From NCBI GenBank assembly GCA_015075405.1, contig JABTUK010000002.1, forward strand, positions 1 to 64,000: DNA of 64,000 nucleotides. Reading direction: 5' to 3'. Below are positions 63,365 through 64,000 of the stretch, in pieces. The translations under genes and the position numbers were made by a program. Each line of letters opens with the position of its first letter. The first letter of the stretch is position 1. This DNA comes from Anaerolineales bacterium (GTDB lineage: Bacteria > Chloroflexota > Anaerolineae > 4572-78 > J111). A model generated the notes under the pieces. It worked only from the letters and a program-made list of their open reading frames with translations. It was not told the DNA's origin and made no database searches.

Positions 63365-63679
63365 ATGGCTGATCCACAAAAGCAAGCCATTTTGAAAGCA
63401 TTTCAGCAGATTCCCGGCGTCGGCCCGCGTGTTGCCGAGGATTTGTGGAAACTCAATTTTCGTTCGGTCCAAGAACTGGCCGGCAAAGACCCGGAGACAA
63501 TGTATTACCAACTCTGCGCCAAGCAGGGAACGCAGGTGGATCGTTGTATGCTGTATGTTTTTCGCTGCGCTGTTTACTATGCCGCCAATCAGCAACATGA
63601 TCCCGAATTATTGAAATGGTGGAATTGGCAAGATGCTAAACTCAAGCAGCGGTTATCTTCAACCAACCCCGCCCTTTGA
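63365..63679 (+). CDS. Helix-hairpin-helix (Cdd1-like) protein
   Basis: This encodes 104 residues from ATG 63365, one base after the SH3 protein stop. The HhH motif FQQIPGVGPRVAEDLWKLNFRSVQELAG (about 12-38), followed by DPETMYYQLCAKQGTQVDRCMLYVFRCAVYYA and a C-terminal WWNWQD, matches the small pathogenicity-locus/Cdd1 family, whose function is unknown; HhH suggests non-specific DNA binding. An AlkA-type glycosylase relic begins inside its last codons in another frame. Confidence 0.82.
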   Translation: MADPQKQAILKAFQQIPGVGPRVAEDLWKLNFRSVQELAGKDPETMYYQLCAKQGTQVDRCMLYVFRCAVYYAANQQHDPELLKWWNWQDAKLKQRLSSTNPAL

Positions 63680-63862
63680 CTTTGCCCGGTCGCTCGAATT
63701 TCTGGGCTTTTTCCCACAATAAACGAAAAGCGGATTGTCGAGGCGGTCTCAAAAGTGTACGGGCAGAGCCAGCCCTTGAGCGAGCAAGCCGTCCGGCAGT
63801 TGGCCGATCGTTACGATCCCTGGCAGAGCTATTGGGCGCATTATTTGCGTGTGGGCGAGTGA
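63633..63862 (+). pseudogene. Remnant of an AlkA-like 3-methyladenine DNA glycosylase
   Basis: In one frame, from ATG 63633, the sequence reads a typical start of AlkA-type glycosylases (PPFDFARSLEFLGFFP) and stops at 63722. In another frame, from about 63722 to 63862, it reads a typical end (KRIVEAVSKVYG, LADRYDPWQSYWAHYLRV). The approximately 200 residues with the HhH-GPD catalytic core are missing. This is best explained by an internal deletion with frame change. Confidence 0.55.
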
Positions 63863-63895
63863 AGACCCTAAAGGTCTGAGAGACCTTTAGGGTCT
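63863..63895. repeat. Perfect 15-bp palindrome
   Basis: AGACCCTAAAGGTCT-GAG-AGACCTTTAGGGTCT lies between convergent genes. There is no T-run, so it is a dispersed palindrome or a weak bidirectional terminator. Confidence 0.75.
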
Positions 63896-63908
63896 GGCAT
63901 GATAAACC

Positions 63909-64000
63909 TCATTCCGCCAATTTGCGCTCAACTGCCTGGAACAAGGCCGCAAAGCTGGAGTCGCTGTGCATTTCTGGGGTGAGGGTGTTCATATCTTTGA
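63909..64000 (-). CDS. C-terminal end of an unidentified minus-strand gene
   Basis: On the minus strand an open frame entering from the window edge reads KDMNTLTPEMHSDSSFAAL and ends AVERKLAE before TGA (63909-63911). About 30 residues only; no family can be assigned. Confidence 0.45.
   Translation of the reverse strand, partial: KDMNTLTPEMHSDSSFAALFQAVERKLAE

Overview
The window looks like a chromosomal segment of a GC-rich, respiring, heterotrophic bacterium, most probably a filamentous-type Chloroflexota (Anaerolineae/Caldilineae-like). That placement is an inference from gene content, frequent TTG/GTG starts, ABC-transporter-rich catabolic operons and repeat-laden spacers; no rRNA or marker gene is present to confirm it. 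No tRNA, rRNA, CRISPR array, transposase or integrase was seen.

Layout. 1-2.6 kb: two small membrane proteins, a double-length (tandem) adenylate kinase and a basic one-TM protein. 2.8-7 kb: an orphan branched-chain-type solute-binding lipoprotein, an SDR, a NagA-like deacetylase and a convergent XRE-cupin regulator. 7.3-35.8 kb: a long run of + strand catabolic genes. It holds a 2-oxoacid/acetoin-type dehydrogenase (E1alpha, E1beta, E2), an M24 protein lacking one metal ligand, a beta-hydroxyacid dehydrogenase, a butanediol-type MDR dehydrogenase, a split PEP-synthase-like dikinase resembling phenylphosphate synthase, a tandem HD protein, SDRs, two bicupins, an amidohydrolase, an HpaB/HpaC-type two-component monooxygenase, a five-gene Liv-type ABC importer, an SQR-like flavoprotein, maleylacetate reductase and an intradiol dioxygenase. 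Together these read as uptake and hydroxyquinol-type degradation of a phenolic compound. The run ends at a clear terminator. 35.9-40.8 kb: a DeoR regulator with a consensus promoter and direct-repeat operator, then E2 and a fused E1alpha-beta. No E3 is in the window.

41-42.7 kb: a low-GC two-gene cassette (SMC/OLD-like ATPase plus a PD-(D/E)XK-like nuclease) between two near-identical terminator-containing direct repeats, a candidate defence module. 42.8-47.6 kb (minus strand): sugar kinase, PAS protein, GH4 6-phospho-glycosidase and several decayed gene fragments. 47.7-52.7 kb: MarR and WYL regulators with visible operators, a BBE-type oxidase, a methyltransferase and a VOC protein. 52.7-61.1 kb: two tandem AlkZ-like (QxQ) glycosylase paralogues, a DinB protein, an MrfA(YprA)-like helicase with an extra HNH domain, a polyprenyl synthase and an MrfB(YprB)-like exonuclease, which suggests a DNA-crosslink repair neighbourhood. 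61-64 kb: DUF4236 protein, VapBC-type toxin-antitoxin pair, SH3 protein, HhH protein, a broken AlkA-like glycosylase and the end of a minus-strand gene.

The most distinctive feature is at the DNA level. Most spacers are filled by inverted repeats whose arms are arrays of degenerate 7-, 8- or 9-base units (for example ten exact octamers at 32065-32144, then seventeen heptamers at 32162-32280). These arrays supply stop codons and abut the next gene's ribosome-binding site. The same array families lie in frame inside two genes: the E2 at 11093-12496 and the helicase at 55947-58571. They resemble the heptamer STRR repeats of cyanobacteria, but the mirrored-arm architecture and the in-frame invasions deserve study.
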